DNA from: JBALVT01 sp036960305
GTDB taxonomy: Bacteria > Pseudomonadota > Gammaproteobacteria > Pseudomonadales > Halieaceae
Direction of reading: 5' to 3'
DNA: 64,000 nucleotides
NCBI GenBank assembly: GCA_036960305.1
Contig: JBALWA010000008.1
Coordinates: 45,944-109,943, forward strand
Notes under the pieces: generated by a model
Seen by the model: only the letters and a program-made list of their open reading frames with translations
The model's database searches: none
What the model was told of the DNA's origin: nothing
In this document: in pieces, positions 51,533 to 61,156 of the stretch
How positions within the stretch are numbered: the first letter of the stretch is position 1
Layout of the letters: the number at the start of each line of letters is the position of its first letter
Position numbers and translations under genes: made by a program

Positions 51533-52828
51533 TTAACGCGCTTCGTCCACCAATTCTACTCGTGGAGGAAGCTTCTCCCAGTCCAGGCGATGGATCTGGT
51601 TATAATTCAACGGTTCTTCGCCAAGTAGCATGACAACGCGCAATCCATCCGTGTAATAGGGATCCTTGGTATAGTTGTAGCGCGGACTTACGGTCGTAGC
51701 AGGCTCAACCCCCTTCACATAGCCCCAGAAGGCAACGTATTGTGATTCCAGTAAGTCGAGCAGAATGTAATTCCTGGCTTCATCTATAAACGGATCTATG
51801 CGGTGAGTCACCAGGGTTTTGGATGAAAATTTGATACCGATGTCCCTGCTTATCTGACCGACCCAGACAGGTTTACCCTCAAAAGTCACTGGCGCTCGCC
51901 ACAATCTGAGATGGTTACGCTCGTCCACATTCTGCCTCACTTTCTGTAGTGCAGCATCCTGGGGGCGGCCATAAAGATACAGGGGTGAGACCGGAGACGT
52001 ACGATAACGGGATGCGAATAAGGACGACCTGACTGTTTTCCAGGCAGTGCGGGTTGTAAGAATTTCGGTCAGGTCCCAGCCGCGCCGCACCAGGCTGGCC
52101 AACACATGGTCACCCTGTCCGACTAATACCAGGTTTAAAGGATCGCCAAGCGATACTTCGTCACCGCCGTTAACGCAACAGGGAAGAGACCCCAGGTAAT
52201 CGTGCAAACCCTGGAGGTCCAGCGCGGGAGGCCCCTCCTCTTCCGGTTCCAATTCCTGAGTATCAAAGCGCATGAAATCGGCCTCAAACCCTGGAACCAG
52301 CATGACGAAATCAAAGCTCAGGCTCTCTTCAGTTGCATGCAATTGGACGGTAAAGGACTTCGCAGATGGATCCAAATTGGTATAGACAAACCCCGTGACA
52401 CTGGACCGTGCCGGTATCCGTAGTGGGATATGTTGCTCATAGAAATACCGAACTTTGGCGTCAGTCTTTCGCTCACCCCATCCCCTGCTCTTCCAGGCGG
52501 CTTCAGACGGGGAAAAATAATCCTTATCGAGTGCCAGGGGGTTCAGTATCAGCACTTCATCGCGGTGATTTTCTATTTGTAGCCACACAGGCTGTATGTG
52601 TTTACGTGGCAGACGACTAGAAAAGTGGACCTTTGCCTCTTCTTCGCTCAGGACAGCGGCGCGAACCTCGACATCCGCCGACTCCTGTATTTCCGCACGG
52701 CCTATGAATTCTTCAGGAGCGCCATCGGGCACTGAAAAACTTGCGCAGCCCGTCAGGCTGAGCATGATCGACAGGCAGCTTATAGAAAACTGTACTTGAA
52801 ATAATTTTTCTATTTTTGCGACATACAA
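51533..52828 (-). CDS. Lipoprotein with LssY C-terminal domain
   Basis: 431 residues starting at a TTG (GAGG seven bases ahead); the only in-frame ATG near it would shorten the leader too much. Lipobox LSLTGC with the lipid Cys at 28. Residues 40-190 are beta-rich and unassigned. The LssY_C domain fills about 228-410: LNLVLVGQGDHVLASLVRRG, WDLTEILTTRTAWKTVRSSL, and WVGQISRDIGIKF then THRIDPFIDEARNYILLDLL. The domain is known from the Legionella LssY protein and is of unknown role. The gene is single, convergent with the propeller gene. Confidence 0.82.
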   Translation of the reverse strand: MYVAKIEKLFQVQFSISCLSIMLSLTGCASFSVPDGAPEEFIGRAEIQESADVEVRAAVLSEEEAKVHFSSRLPRKHIQPVWLQIENHRDEVLILNPLALDKDYFSPSEAAWKSRGWGERKTDAKVRYFYEQHIPLRIPARSSVTGFVYTNLDPSAKSFTVQLHATEESLSFDFVMLVPGFEADFMRFDTQELEPEEEGPPALDLQGLHDYLGSLPCCVNGGDEVSLGDPLNLVLVGQGDHVLASLVRRGWDLTEILTTRTAWKTVRSSLFASRYRTSPVSPLYLYGRPQDAALQKVRQNVDERNHLRLWRAPVTFEGKPVWVGQISRDIGIKFSSKTLVTHRIDPFIDEARNYILLDLLESQYVAFWGYVKGVEPATTVSPRYNYTKDPYYTDGLRVVMLLGEEPLNYNQIHRLDWEKLPPRVELVDEAR

Positions 52829-52977
52829 GTGGAGGCCTCACTGCATGGCATTGGTCCGGTTCGAGATTTCGTTCTCGAATCTCTGACCACAACTACCATG
52901 AACTGTCACATCGATAAACCATAGCTCCAACCCTACTTCAATCAGCAACAGTTGACCACTAAAACGGTTTCGTCACA

Positions 52978-53250
52978 CTAGTCGAAAAAGCGGGCAACCT
53001 TCAACTTAATCTCATCGGCTTTATCTTCACCCGCATCCGCCAATTCCTGCAGATACGCCTGTCCCTCAGCCATCTTGTTCTTGATATCGTTAATCTCAGT
53101 CAAAAGTTGCTGCTCAAGCTCAGCGCCCGCCACGTCCGCTTCGGCCCGTGCTTTCCTCGCTTTGGCTTTAGCCTGGGCAGCTTCAAGCTGTTCATCATAT
53201 GCGGCCAATCGTTTTCCAACGTTTTCTTTCAGTAGTTCAATCAGACTCAC
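52978..53250 (-). CDS. Small coiled-coil protein
   Basis: 90 residues, almost entirely helical and charged: LIELLKENVGKRLAAYDEQL, AQAKAKARKARAEADVAGAE, NDIKNKMAEGQAYLQELADA. Heptad-like spacing suggests a coiled coil over residues 15-75. GGAGGAA precedes the ATG. No domain is recognised; size and composition recall small stress- or phasin-like proteins, but that is only resemblance. It is transcribed away from the sulfatase gene. Confidence 0.65.
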   Translation of the reverse strand: MSLIELLKENVGKRLAAYDEQLEAAQAKAKARKARAEADVAGAELEQQLLTEINDIKNKMAEGQAYLQELADAGEDKADEIKLKVARFFD

Positions 53251-53450
53251 TGCGAGTTCCTCCTTCTAGTGACTAAAGACGAATGCTAACGCTTTAGAGT
53301 TGCACCGGCATTGAGCTGGCTCAAGTTTTTTATGGCCGCTGCCGGTTAACATAACAAAGGCTGGTTATATGTATACAAGGTCAGAGTGGAATTTCGGAGT
53401 GCTTTTTGCTCCGCCCCAAAATATCTTTGAACATTTGTGAGGTGATTTCG

Positions 53451-55871
53451 ATGCCAAATATGAATACAACAATAGCGCTTCTTGTGCTGGCAAGTCTGTC
53501 CGGGTGTAGTAAGCAGGCGCCGACGGTGACTCAGCCGCTAGCCGCAGAGGTTGAAGTCACCGAGACAATAACTGCAGCCCAGAACGTTTTACCGTTCCCG
53601 GAACCACAGTCAGCCAGTATTGCAGGAAAGACCCTGAAGGACTCCAAACACCAGTGGCGGCAGGCGGAAAAGCATTTGCCCGAGGATGCGCCCAATATTG
53701 TTATTTTCATGACGGATGATGCGGGCTTTGCCAACTCGAGCACCTTCGGTGGCCCTGTTAATACGCCCACACTGGATCGGCTTGCCAATTCGGGTATCAG
53801 CTACAACAGGTTTCATACCACAGCACAATGTACCGCTACACGCGCGAGTTTGCTTACCGGCCGTAACCATCACCGTGTAGGTGCTGGACAGATTGCTGAA
53901 TTTGCCTCAGATTGGGATGGTTATGCTGGCGTAATACCAAAATCTACCGCAACCATGCCTCAAGTACTTTCGCATTACGGCTACAACACTGCTGCGTTTG
54001 GTAAATGGCACAACACACCTGTTACTACTATTACAAAGCTAGGCCCCTTCGACCGTTGGCCAACAGGAATGGGGTTTGACTATTTCTACGGATTTTTAGC
54101 CGGAGAAACTTCTCAATATGAACCTACCTTATTCGAAAACACCAATCCGGTTCAGGCACCTCATGACCCTGCGTATCACTTAACGGAAGATATGGCCGAA
54201 AAAGCAATTAGTTGAATGAGAACAAGCAGGACACTGAATCCTGAAGATCCATTCTTCCTCTATTTTACGCCAGGGGCAGTCCACGGACCTCACCATGTCT
54301 TTAAGGAATGGGCCGACAAGTATGACGGTGAATTTGATGAAGGCTGGGAAGCGTTACGCCAACTGACTTTTGAACAACAAAAAGAAATGGGCTGGATTCC
54401 CAAGAACACTAAACTGAATCCGCTGCATGAGGGTATGCAGAAATGGAGCGACATTCCAAGCTCAGAAAAAGAGTTTCAAACACGTTTGATGGAGATTTAT
54501 GCTGGATTTTTGGAGCACACGGACGTGCAGTACGGCAAGATTGTGGATGAACTGGAAGCGCAAGGAATACTTGATAATACAATCATTATATATATTAACT
54601 CTGACAATGGTCCCTCCGCTGAAGGCCTGAACGGTTCAATCTCTGAATTATTAGGCCCAAATGTTATGCCCTCTACTATTGAACAACAAATTGAGGTACT
54701 CAACAGAGATTATGGTGGTTTAGATGCGCTTGGAGGACCAAAACTTGAATCGATGTATCACCACGGATGGACCTATGCTGGCTCAACACCATTTCAAGGT
54801 GTGAAATTATTGGCTGCCTATATGGGAGGCACGCGTACACCCTTAGTAATTTCATGGCCGGAAAAAATCAAACATGACGGAAAAGTTCGTAATCAGTTTC
54901 ACCATGTTAATGATATTGCGGCCACTATTTACGACGTATTGGATATAACCCATCCGGAAACAGTCAACGGGATTGAGCAGCAACCACTAGACGGACAGTC
55001 AATGCTTTATAGCTTTGATAAGCCAGAGGCGGAATCCACAAAAAAGACACAGTATTTCGAGTTAATGGGTAGCAGAGGCGTTTATCATGACGGCTGGTTC
55101 GCAGGAACTTTTGGTCCAAAAGCGCCATGGAGTAATGACATTACAACACTCCTGAATTGGGAGCCGGAGAATGAGACTTGGGAACTGTATAATCTGGAGG
55201 AAGATTATTCTCAATCAAGTGATTTGGCGAAAGAAAATCCGGAAAAACTGGCTGAATTGAGGGAGATTTTCGATGAAGAGGCCACTAAAAATCTTGTGTA
55301 TCCAATAGGTGCCTCTTACTACACTTCTTTTTTTAGTCCTGGCGAAATGCCTTCGTCACCGTTAACCGAATGGACGTTTTTTGAAGGACAGGATCGAATC
55401 CCGGAAAATCTTGCGCCAAAATTTTTAAGCGGACGCTCTACGCTTGCGATAATCGATGCTCAAATAGATAAAAATGCTGAAGGAGTACTATTTGCTGTTG
55501 GAGGAATATCTTCCGGGTTTACCGTATATATGGATAAAGGGTTCTTGAAAGCTGAATACAATGCAATGACTTTGGATCGTTACAAAGCTTCTTCGAAATC
55601 ACCTATCCCAACAGGAAAAGTGACGATTGAAGTGAAAACGCAATATGACACTAAAGAACGCCTTGCTCCAGCAACAGTAACCCTGGTGGTTAACGGCAAA
55701 GAAGTGGCACAAATGCGCATGGAACGATCAGTACCTTCAGTACACACCGCCTCTGAAACTTTTGATGTGGGCAAGGATCTGGGCTCACCCGTGGCGCTGG
55801 ACTATTACGACCGCGCACCCTTCGAATTTAGCGGCACGATAGAAAAAATTGATATCAAGTACATAATCTAA
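53451..55871 (+). pseudogene. Sulfatase gene interrupted by one in-frame TGA
   Basis: Starting at the ATG 53451 (AGGTGA ahead), a lipoprotein-like signal (LLVLASLSGC) leads into a sulfatase. NIVIFMTDDAGFANSSTFGG gives the metal-binding Asp pair, and HTTAQCTATRASLLTGRNHH the Cys that is converted to formylglycine (C-T-A-T-R instead of the usual C-x-P-x-R). At 54213-54215 a TGA interrupts the same reading frame exactly where homologues have Trp (AIS-stop-MRTS versus AI-x-W-x-R). The frame then continues without shift to 55871 (FFLYFTPGAVHGPHH, then INSDNGPSAEG). About 807 codons in all. It is either a recent nonsense mutation, a sequencing error, or read through. Confidence 0.88.
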
Positions 55872-55980
55872 AAGCGTACTGGGGGTATTGGCAAAAGAGC
55901 GGCCCGAACTATTGATCGGGATCAAAGAATCAAATGCTCAATGCTCTTATGCTTGACCGGATTACCGGGGATATTGCGCC

Positions 55981-56874
55981 ATGTCCGAAAAGAACCTGTT
56001 TGAGAAGCACGAGTCCGAGGCTATCACTGCAGCGGAAATTGATGCCACCATCGAGAAAGCGCGCGCGGTTAAGGAGATGGGCGCGCTGGGCTCCCCGCGG
56101 GTTTACCAACTGATCAAGCGCTATTTCTCACCCACGGTAGTGGGGCAGGAAAATATTTCCCGCGAGCCAACCCTGTTTGTCGGCAACCACTGCCTGTTAG
56201 GCCTCGATGGATTTGTTGTGGGCCCTCTCCTGTATTACGAGGCCAATCGCTTCGTACGGATGATGGGCGATAATATCTGGCTGCAAAACGAGATGATTGG
56301 TGATGCTCTCATTAACAGCGGCATGATTCCGGGCGACCCCAGGGCCTGCAGTGCAATGATGAAGGATGGCCACGATCTGTTAGTATTTCCCGGTGGTGCC
56401 CACGAGTCCCTCAAGCCGGCATCGCATAAATATGAACTGCAGTGGCGAGAGCGCTATGGCTTTGTACGCATGGCCGCCGCACACGGTTACAACATTACGC
56501 CCTTCGGTCTAGTCGGGCCCGACGACTTCTATGATCACCTTATAGAAAGTGATGAATTTCTCGATAGCTGGCCGGGCAAACTGCTGAAGAGAGCCGGTGT
56601 CATCACCGACGCCTGGCGAGAAGACCTCCTGCCTGTCATACCCCGTGGTATGTTTTCAACACTGCTACCCAAGCCCCAACCTTGCTACCTGGCCTTTGGC
56701 GAGCCCATTGAGGTGCCAGATTATCGCGGTAAAAAGTCTGTACCCAAGGCCGTACAGAAAAGTGTGCGGCAGGAAACGGCCGACAGTATTCATGAGTTGT
56801 TGCGAGACATGCTATTGCTACGCACCCAGGAAAAAGAAAAGCAGGGCACAATCCGGCGTCTCCTGACCCGTTGA
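55981..56874 (+). CDS. PlsC-like acyltransferase
   Basis: 297 residues. The acyltransferase motifs are FVGNHCLLGLDGF (NHxxxxD) at about 70-82 and VFPGGAHES near 140-148 (FPxG block). DDFYDHLIESDEFL and FGEPIEVPDY are later conserved-looking segments. This type occurs in the diacylglycerol acyltransferase/PlsC-like group. No membrane segments stand out except a weak one near 80-95. The ligase gene follows after 16 bases, so a lipid-modifying pair is likely. Confidence 0.85.
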   Translation: MSEKNLFEKHESEAITAAEIDATIEKARAVKEMGALGSPRVYQLIKRYFSPTVVGQENISREPTLFVGNHCLLGLDGFVVGPLLYYEANRFVRMMGDNIWLQNEMIGDALINSGMIPGDPRACSAMMKDGHDLLVFPGGAHESLKPASHKYELQWRERYGFVRMAAAHGYNITPFGLVGPDDFYDHLIESDEFLDSWPGKLLKRAGVITDAWREDLLPVIPRGMFSTLLPKPQPCYLAFGEPIEVPDYRGKKSVPKAVQKSVRQETADSIHELLRDMLLLRTQEKEKQGTIRRLLTR

Positions 56875-56890
56875 CCATGCGTTTCTGAAT

Positions 56891-58552
56891 ATGACCACAG
56901 TCGCCGAACTTATACGTGCCCAGGCCGACAATTCCGGCACAGCCCTGCTCTATGAAGACCAGCGCTGGAGCTATAGGGAATATGTACAGGCTTGCGCACA
57001 ACGAGCAGCGTGGCTATTGGAGCAGCGCGCCGTGGGTCGGTCTCACGCGCACTCTTTTCAGGTGGGCGTTCTGCTGGATAACGTACCGGAATACCTGATG
57101 TGGCTGGGGGCCTGTGCGCTTTCCGGTACAACCCTGGTCGGGCTGAACCCGACCCGGCATGGCGCCGACCTGGAACGGGATATACACCACACCGAATGCA
57201 GCCATGTGATTAGCAATGACGATTATTGGGCCGAGTTGCAACAGTTGGAGCTGGTGTCCACCCAGGCATGGAATATTGAATCCATGCGTTACAGGCAGGC
57301 ATTAAAACCCTACCTCGACGCGGCATTGCCAGAGGTCGAGGTGATGCCGGGCGACACGTTCTGCCTGATATTTACCTCCGGTACAACCGGAGCACCCAAG
57401 GCCTGCCTTTGCTCTCATAGCCGTATCACTGCCAACGTTCAACTCATGATAGGCCACCAGGCGCTCTGTCCGGACGATATCAGCTATGTCGCAATGCCGC
57501 TGTTCCACTCCAACGCCATTATGTCCTGTGTGTTGCCCTCACTGGGCGCGGGTGCAGCCATGGTGTTGCGCCGCAAGTTTTCCGCTTCGGGTTTTCTGCC
57601 CGATGTGCGTCGTTACGGGGTGACCTATTTCAGTTATGTCGGCAAGCCCCTGGCTTACATCCTGGCCACGCCGGAACAGCCGGACGATGCCGATAACAGC
57701 CTGCGGCGTGGCTTTGGTAACGAGGCGGCGTATGTCGACATGGAGCGCTTTGAAGCACGTTTCGATTGTACCCTGATGGATGCCTACGGCTCCACGGAGG
57801 GGGGTGTTGCCATGGTTCGCGATCGCGACTCACCACCGGGCTCCCTGGGACTGGCGATGTCAGAGGGCATCCAGGTCATGAATGCGGAAAGTCTACTGGA
57901 ATGCCCTCGCGCCGAGTTCGATGACCGCGGCATGCTCGCAAACGGGGAAGAGGCCATCGGCGAACTGGTCAATACCGCAGGTCTGGCTGAGTTCGAGGGC
58001 TATTGGAAGCACGGGGAAGCGGACGCTAAGCGCACCCGCGGCGGGATCGTCTGGATGGGCGACCGCGCCTATCGCGATGACAAGGGGTATTTCTACTTTG
58101 CGGGCCGTGACAGCGACAGCATGCGCGTCGACGGAGAGAACATCGCGACGGCACAGGTTGAGCAGCTACTGACGCGGCACCCCGATGTGGTGGTCGCGGC
58201 AGTCTATCCGGTACCGGATCCGGAAGTAGGCGACCGGGTGATGGCGGCAATACAGGTACAGGCACCTGGGGAATTCGACGCCGAGAAGTTCGCGGAATAT
58301 CTAAGCCGGCAGGAGGATTTCAGCAGTAAGTGGATGCCGATGTTCATACGGGTCGCCACGGCACTGCCCTTGACCCATACCTCCAAGGTTATTAAACACC
58401 TGTTGCGGCGTGAAAAGTGGAATTGTACGGATCCGGTCTGGTGGCAGTCATCTAAATCGGCCGCCTGGCGCGAAATGACAGGCGAGGATGTGTTGGCCTG
58501 GGAACGGTTATTTGCCCGACGGGGGCGGGCGCAGATCCTGAATCTGGCCTAA
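56891..58552 (+). CDS. Acyl-CoA synthetase (ANL superfamily, AMP-binding)
   Basis: 553 residues. The P-loop-like motif LIFTSGTTGAPKACLC at about 158-173, AYGSTEGGVAM near 297, and GDRAYRDDKGYFYFAGRDSD with SMRVDGENI (hinge Arg/Asp area) are typical of fatty-acid CoA ligases. The C-terminal domain ends with a Lys-containing SKVIKHLLRR. It activates a carboxylic acid to acyl-CoA. Its 3' end overlaps the convergent alpha/beta hydrolase gene by 4 bases. It shares a probable transcript with the acyltransferase. Confidence 0.9.
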   Translation: MTTVAELIRAQADNSGTALLYEDQRWSYREYVQACAQRAAWLLEQRAVGRSHAHSFQVGVLLDNVPEYLMWLGACALSGTTLVGLNPTRHGADLERDIHHTECSHVISNDDYWAELQQLELVSTQAWNIESMRYRQALKPYLDAALPEVEVMPGDTFCLIFTSGTTGAPKACLCSHSRITANVQLMIGHQALCPDDISYVAMPLFHSNAIMSCVLPSLGAGAAMVLRRKFSASGFLPDVRRYGVTYFSYVGKPLAYILATPEQPDDADNSLRRGFGNEAAYVDMERFEARFDCTLMDAYGSTEGGVAMVRDRDSPPGSLGLAMSEGIQVMNAESLLECPRAEFDDRGMLANGEEAIGELVNTAGLAEFEGYWKHGEADAKRTRGGIVWMGDRAYRDDKGYFYFAGRDSDSMRVDGENIATAQVEQLLTRHPDVVVAAVYPVPDPEVGDRVMAAIQVQAPGEFDAEKFAEYLSRQEDFSSKWMPMFIRVATALPLTHTSKVIKHLLRREKWNCTDPVWWQSSKSAAWREMTGEDVLAWERLFARRGRAQILNLA

Positions 58553-59421
58553 TGTTCCGGGCGACTCTCCCTCTCCCACCAGGAGAAAACTTCCGTGGCA
58601 CAGGCAGTCTTCAACAATATATCGGGCACACCAGAGGCATCAAAGGGGCGCCATTCCTGCTCCGCCTGGGCGAGCCGGTCCGCGATAATATGAAGCACCA
58701 GCGGGTTGTGGGTCATACCGGTATGGCTGCCGGGCACGCGAATATTCTCGGTAATATCGTTGGCGATGTCCAGACAATGTTCCCAGCCGACAATGCCGTC
58801 ACCCTGGCTATAGACTGAGGTTGAGGGCAGCGGTGGCGGGAAGCACATCAGTGTACTGTTGGGCAGTTCATCCTCTTTTGTATCAGCATTGAGGCGTTCA
58901 TACGCCCGCGCGAGTGCTCCTCCGCCGCCCTCCGGCGAATGTTCCTCGAAACCGGTATTGAAGGGTGCTCCCAGGGTGATTATCTGGCGCACACACTGCG
59001 GCTGGTGGTGCGCAACGGCGCGAGCATAGACACCGCCCAGACTGTGGCCGATCAGGCTGACCTTGCGCCCCGTTGTTCTGTGAATGGTCACCACCTTCTG
59101 TTCGATGTTGTGGCAGATGTCGTCACGCAAACCCAGGTTGGGCCCCTGGTCCCAGGGATGCGGGTCGTAGCCCAACTCTTCCAGGAAACTGCGCATCAAC
59201 CGGGTGAATCCGTCGCCGACCATAAACCCGGGAAGCGTCAGGACCGGGTGCCCGTCTCCACTGGGGGCACGTTTTTGTAGGGTTTTACGGATTGCGAAAA
59301 ACCCGCCAATTTCCGCGATAGCGCGCATTTCGGCCAGGATTCTGAGCGGGTGTGGCCGCACCATACTGCCAGGGGGAACTAGGCGCGATGGTACAAAGCG
59401 GCGGAGGCTATTGGCATTCAT
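58549..59421 (-). CDS. Alpha/beta hydrolase (lipase-like)
   Basis: 290 residues. The nucleophile elbow is SLIGHSLGGVYARAVA (GHSLG) near 127-142, with an oxyanion region LTLPGFMVGDG at about 62-72. Later, SQGDGIVGWE and GSHTGMTHNP contain the probable Asp and His. No signal peptide is present. The fold is that of esterases/lipases. The convergent ligase and upstream acyltransferase make a lipid role likely. Confidence 0.85.
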   Translation of the reverse strand: MNANSLRRFVPSRLVPPGSMVRPHPLRILAEMRAIAEIGGFFAIRKTLQKRAPSGDGHPVLTLPGFMVGDGFTRLMRSFLEELGYDPHPWDQGPNLGLRDDICHNIEQKVVTIHRTTGRKVSLIGHSLGGVYARAVAHHQPQCVRQIITLGAPFNTGFEEHSPEGGGGALARAYERLNADTKEDELPNSTLMCFPPPLPSTSVYSQGDGIVGWEHCLDIANDITENIRVPGSHTGMTHNPLVLHIIADRLAQAEQEWRPFDASGVPDILLKTACATEVFSWWERESRPEH

Positions 59422-59504
59422 TAGTAAAAAGTACCATAAATGGCGGCCTCAGCACAGTCCAGTATTATGCTTGCCACTACCAAACGACTCATTCCATGAC
59501 TAAA

Positions 59505-59981
59505 TTACAATGCTGGGCGCAGTGCCTGCTTGTGCTCTACGATTAGGGCTATCAATCTCTGACTGAGAGGACCTGGCCGGTTTGCAAGGATTTCGCGACA
59601 AAGTGGTGAGCCAACTAGTAGGAAGTTATTTTCGAATACGTTTTGCCATAACTCACTATCAATGTAACCCTTACAATGAAGTCCCATCATGCTTTCCATT
59701 CCGAATAAGAAGCTCCCCATTAGGAACTCGAGTCGGATACGGTCGGGTGGCGAGAGAGTGTCAATTCCACCACCGATGGTGCTAGCAACCAATTCAGAAA
59801 GAACTGGGTCGTTGGCGACTGTTTCAGCTGCCGACCAAAGCTGCTGTTGTGCCTGATGGTAAGCGGTTACGTGATTCGCTGCAGCACTGCCGCGAATTTG
59901 ACGTGCCAAATATACTAATGTGACGACCACGGTGAGGGCTCCAACTACTTCACCAAAAGCACCGACTGCTTCCCAGTTCAT
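59505..59981 (-). CDS. Hypothetical protein with one membrane segment
   Basis: 158 residues. One membrane segment at the N-terminus (WEAVGAFGEVVGALTVVVTL), then a helical cytosolic or periplasmic part (AAANHVTAYHQAQQQLWSAA, RIRLEFLMGSFLFGMESMMG, IDSELWQNVFENNFL). No family is recognised; similar-looking proteins of this layout occur widely in marine gammaproteobacteria as unknowns. Same strand as the diiron copy behind it. Confidence 0.6.
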   Translation of the reverse strand: MNWEAVGAFGEVVGALTVVVTLVYLARQIRGSAAANHVTAYHQAQQQLWSAAETVANDPVLSELVASTIGGGIDTLSPPDRIRLEFLMGSFLFGMESMMGLHCKGYIDSELWQNVFENNFLLVGSPLCREILANRPGPLSQRLIALIVEHKQALRPAL

Positions 59982-60051
59982 GTCTCGGGTCCTTTAAATT
60001 ATGGCCCGAAGAAAATTTTCTCCGGGGTGCGAGTAAGATTCGATTAACATG

Positions 60052-61026
60052 TTAAGCCACCTCTGAAATATCGTCGTGGTAAGTAATATCACCGACATGG
60101 TTGATCAGTGGTTGCAGCGCGCCTAATACCTTTTCCATTTGTGCAGTAGTCAGTTTTTCCATCAGCGCCGATTGAAACCGTTCAACCTGAACGCCGGAGA
60201 CAATGTACTGCCAACGATAGGCTCGAAGCATAGTGTCATTAACAGCATCCATTTCCTCCTGCTCCAAACAGGCCTCACTGTTTTCCAGAAAATAGCCAGT
60301 ATCTGCTTGAGCCTGGCTTTGTAATATACCGTCCACCGCCACAACCAAATCAATCAAATCATCAACGCCTTGAGCAACTTCGTCCTCAGAGCAGGCCGCA
60401 TGGATGCGCTGCCATTCCAATTCATCCAGAGTGGCGTGTTGACTCTCTTCCAGCCAGTGGTATTTAAAAACGTCCTTAAACAATGGTGACAGTGTTGTAT
60501 CGCTATCGATGCTTTTCTTGTAGTGAACCTGAGTGAAGATTTCGATATGGCATGTTAGAGCCAATACCCCCCAGGTCGATTTTTGTAGAACAGCCACCGC
60601 CACATCGTTAGGTGAAACCGTCTCAACATAACCAGCGGGCATTACCTGATCGGCCATTGATCCGATCCGACGAAACAGTTCCTGATGCTTAAGTTCCTCC
60701 ATGCTGAATTGTGTCAACGCCTGCAACGCAATCTGATCTCCCAGCGAGTGATCGAGACTCAGCTCCATAACTTTTGCGTTTATAAACCGCTCAACCAATG
60801 CAAAAATATAGGCATAGCTACGGCCCTGAATTTGGCTGATAAAACGTTGGTCTTGCTGATTAAGAAATGAAAGTTGATGTGCCAGAGAAAGCGAATCGGG
60901 AAGAAACTTGTGATTGGCATCCAGTGTACGGTAGCGAATCACATCGTTATCGATATCCCAGTTCACCTTCTTCGAATTCAGTATGCATCGCTGGTACTGG
61001 TTAGTGGTTGATATGTCAGTATTCAT
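60052..61026 (-). CDS. Ferritin-like diiron protein (AurF-like appearance), copy 2
   Basis: 324 residues from the ATG at 61026 (GGAG eight bases ahead); an in-frame start at 61056 is less likely. The putative ligands match copy 1: E79-equivalent in VERFINAKVMEL, EELKHQELFRR, CHIEIF and HWLEESQHATLDE. Differences are mostly conservative and cluster near the ends. It lies 130 bp downstream of the hydrolase-LuxR fusion gene on the same strand, with a palindrome between. An oxygenase under LuxR-type control would fit. Confidence 0.65.
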   Translation of the reverse strand: MNTDISTTNQYQRCILNSKKVNWDIDNDVIRYRTLDANHKFLPDSLSLAHQLSFLNQQDQRFISQIQGRSYAYIFALVERFINAKVMELSLDHSLGDQIALQALTQFSMEELKHQELFRRIGSMADQVMPAGYVETVSPNDVAVAVLQKSTWGVLALTCHIEIFTQVHYKKSIDSDTTLSPLFKDVFKYHWLEESQHATLDELEWQRIHAACSEDEVAQGVDDLIDLVVAVDGILQSQAQADTGYFLENSEACLEQEEMDAVNDTMLRAYRWQYIVSGVQVERFQSALMEKLTTAQMEKVLGALQPLINHVGDITYHDDISEVA

Positions 61027-61129
61027 AGTCTTGCTCCTCACAGTGATTGATGTCATGCAAGGCTATTGTGTCGCAATTGTTAATCTGCCGAATGAGGCAA
61101 AGATACTGTTTTAAATGTTGGGCGAGTCA

Positions 61130-61141
61130 GGACAAATGTCC
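61130..61141. promoter_or_regulatory. Short palindrome upstream of diiron copy 2
   Basis: GGACA-AA-TGTCC, 5-base arms, lies 15 bases beyond the end of the LuxR-fusion gene and about 100 bases ahead of the diiron start. It could be a binding site for the neighbouring HTH protein; palindromes this short also occur by chance. Confidence 0.25.
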
Positions 61142-61156
61142 CAATACCGGGATCGT

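Noticed and set aside
54213..54215. TGA as selenocysteine codon in the sulfatase
   Set aside because: Homologues have Trp at this place, not Cys or Sec, it is far from the active-site Cys, and no SECIS-like hairpin was recognised.
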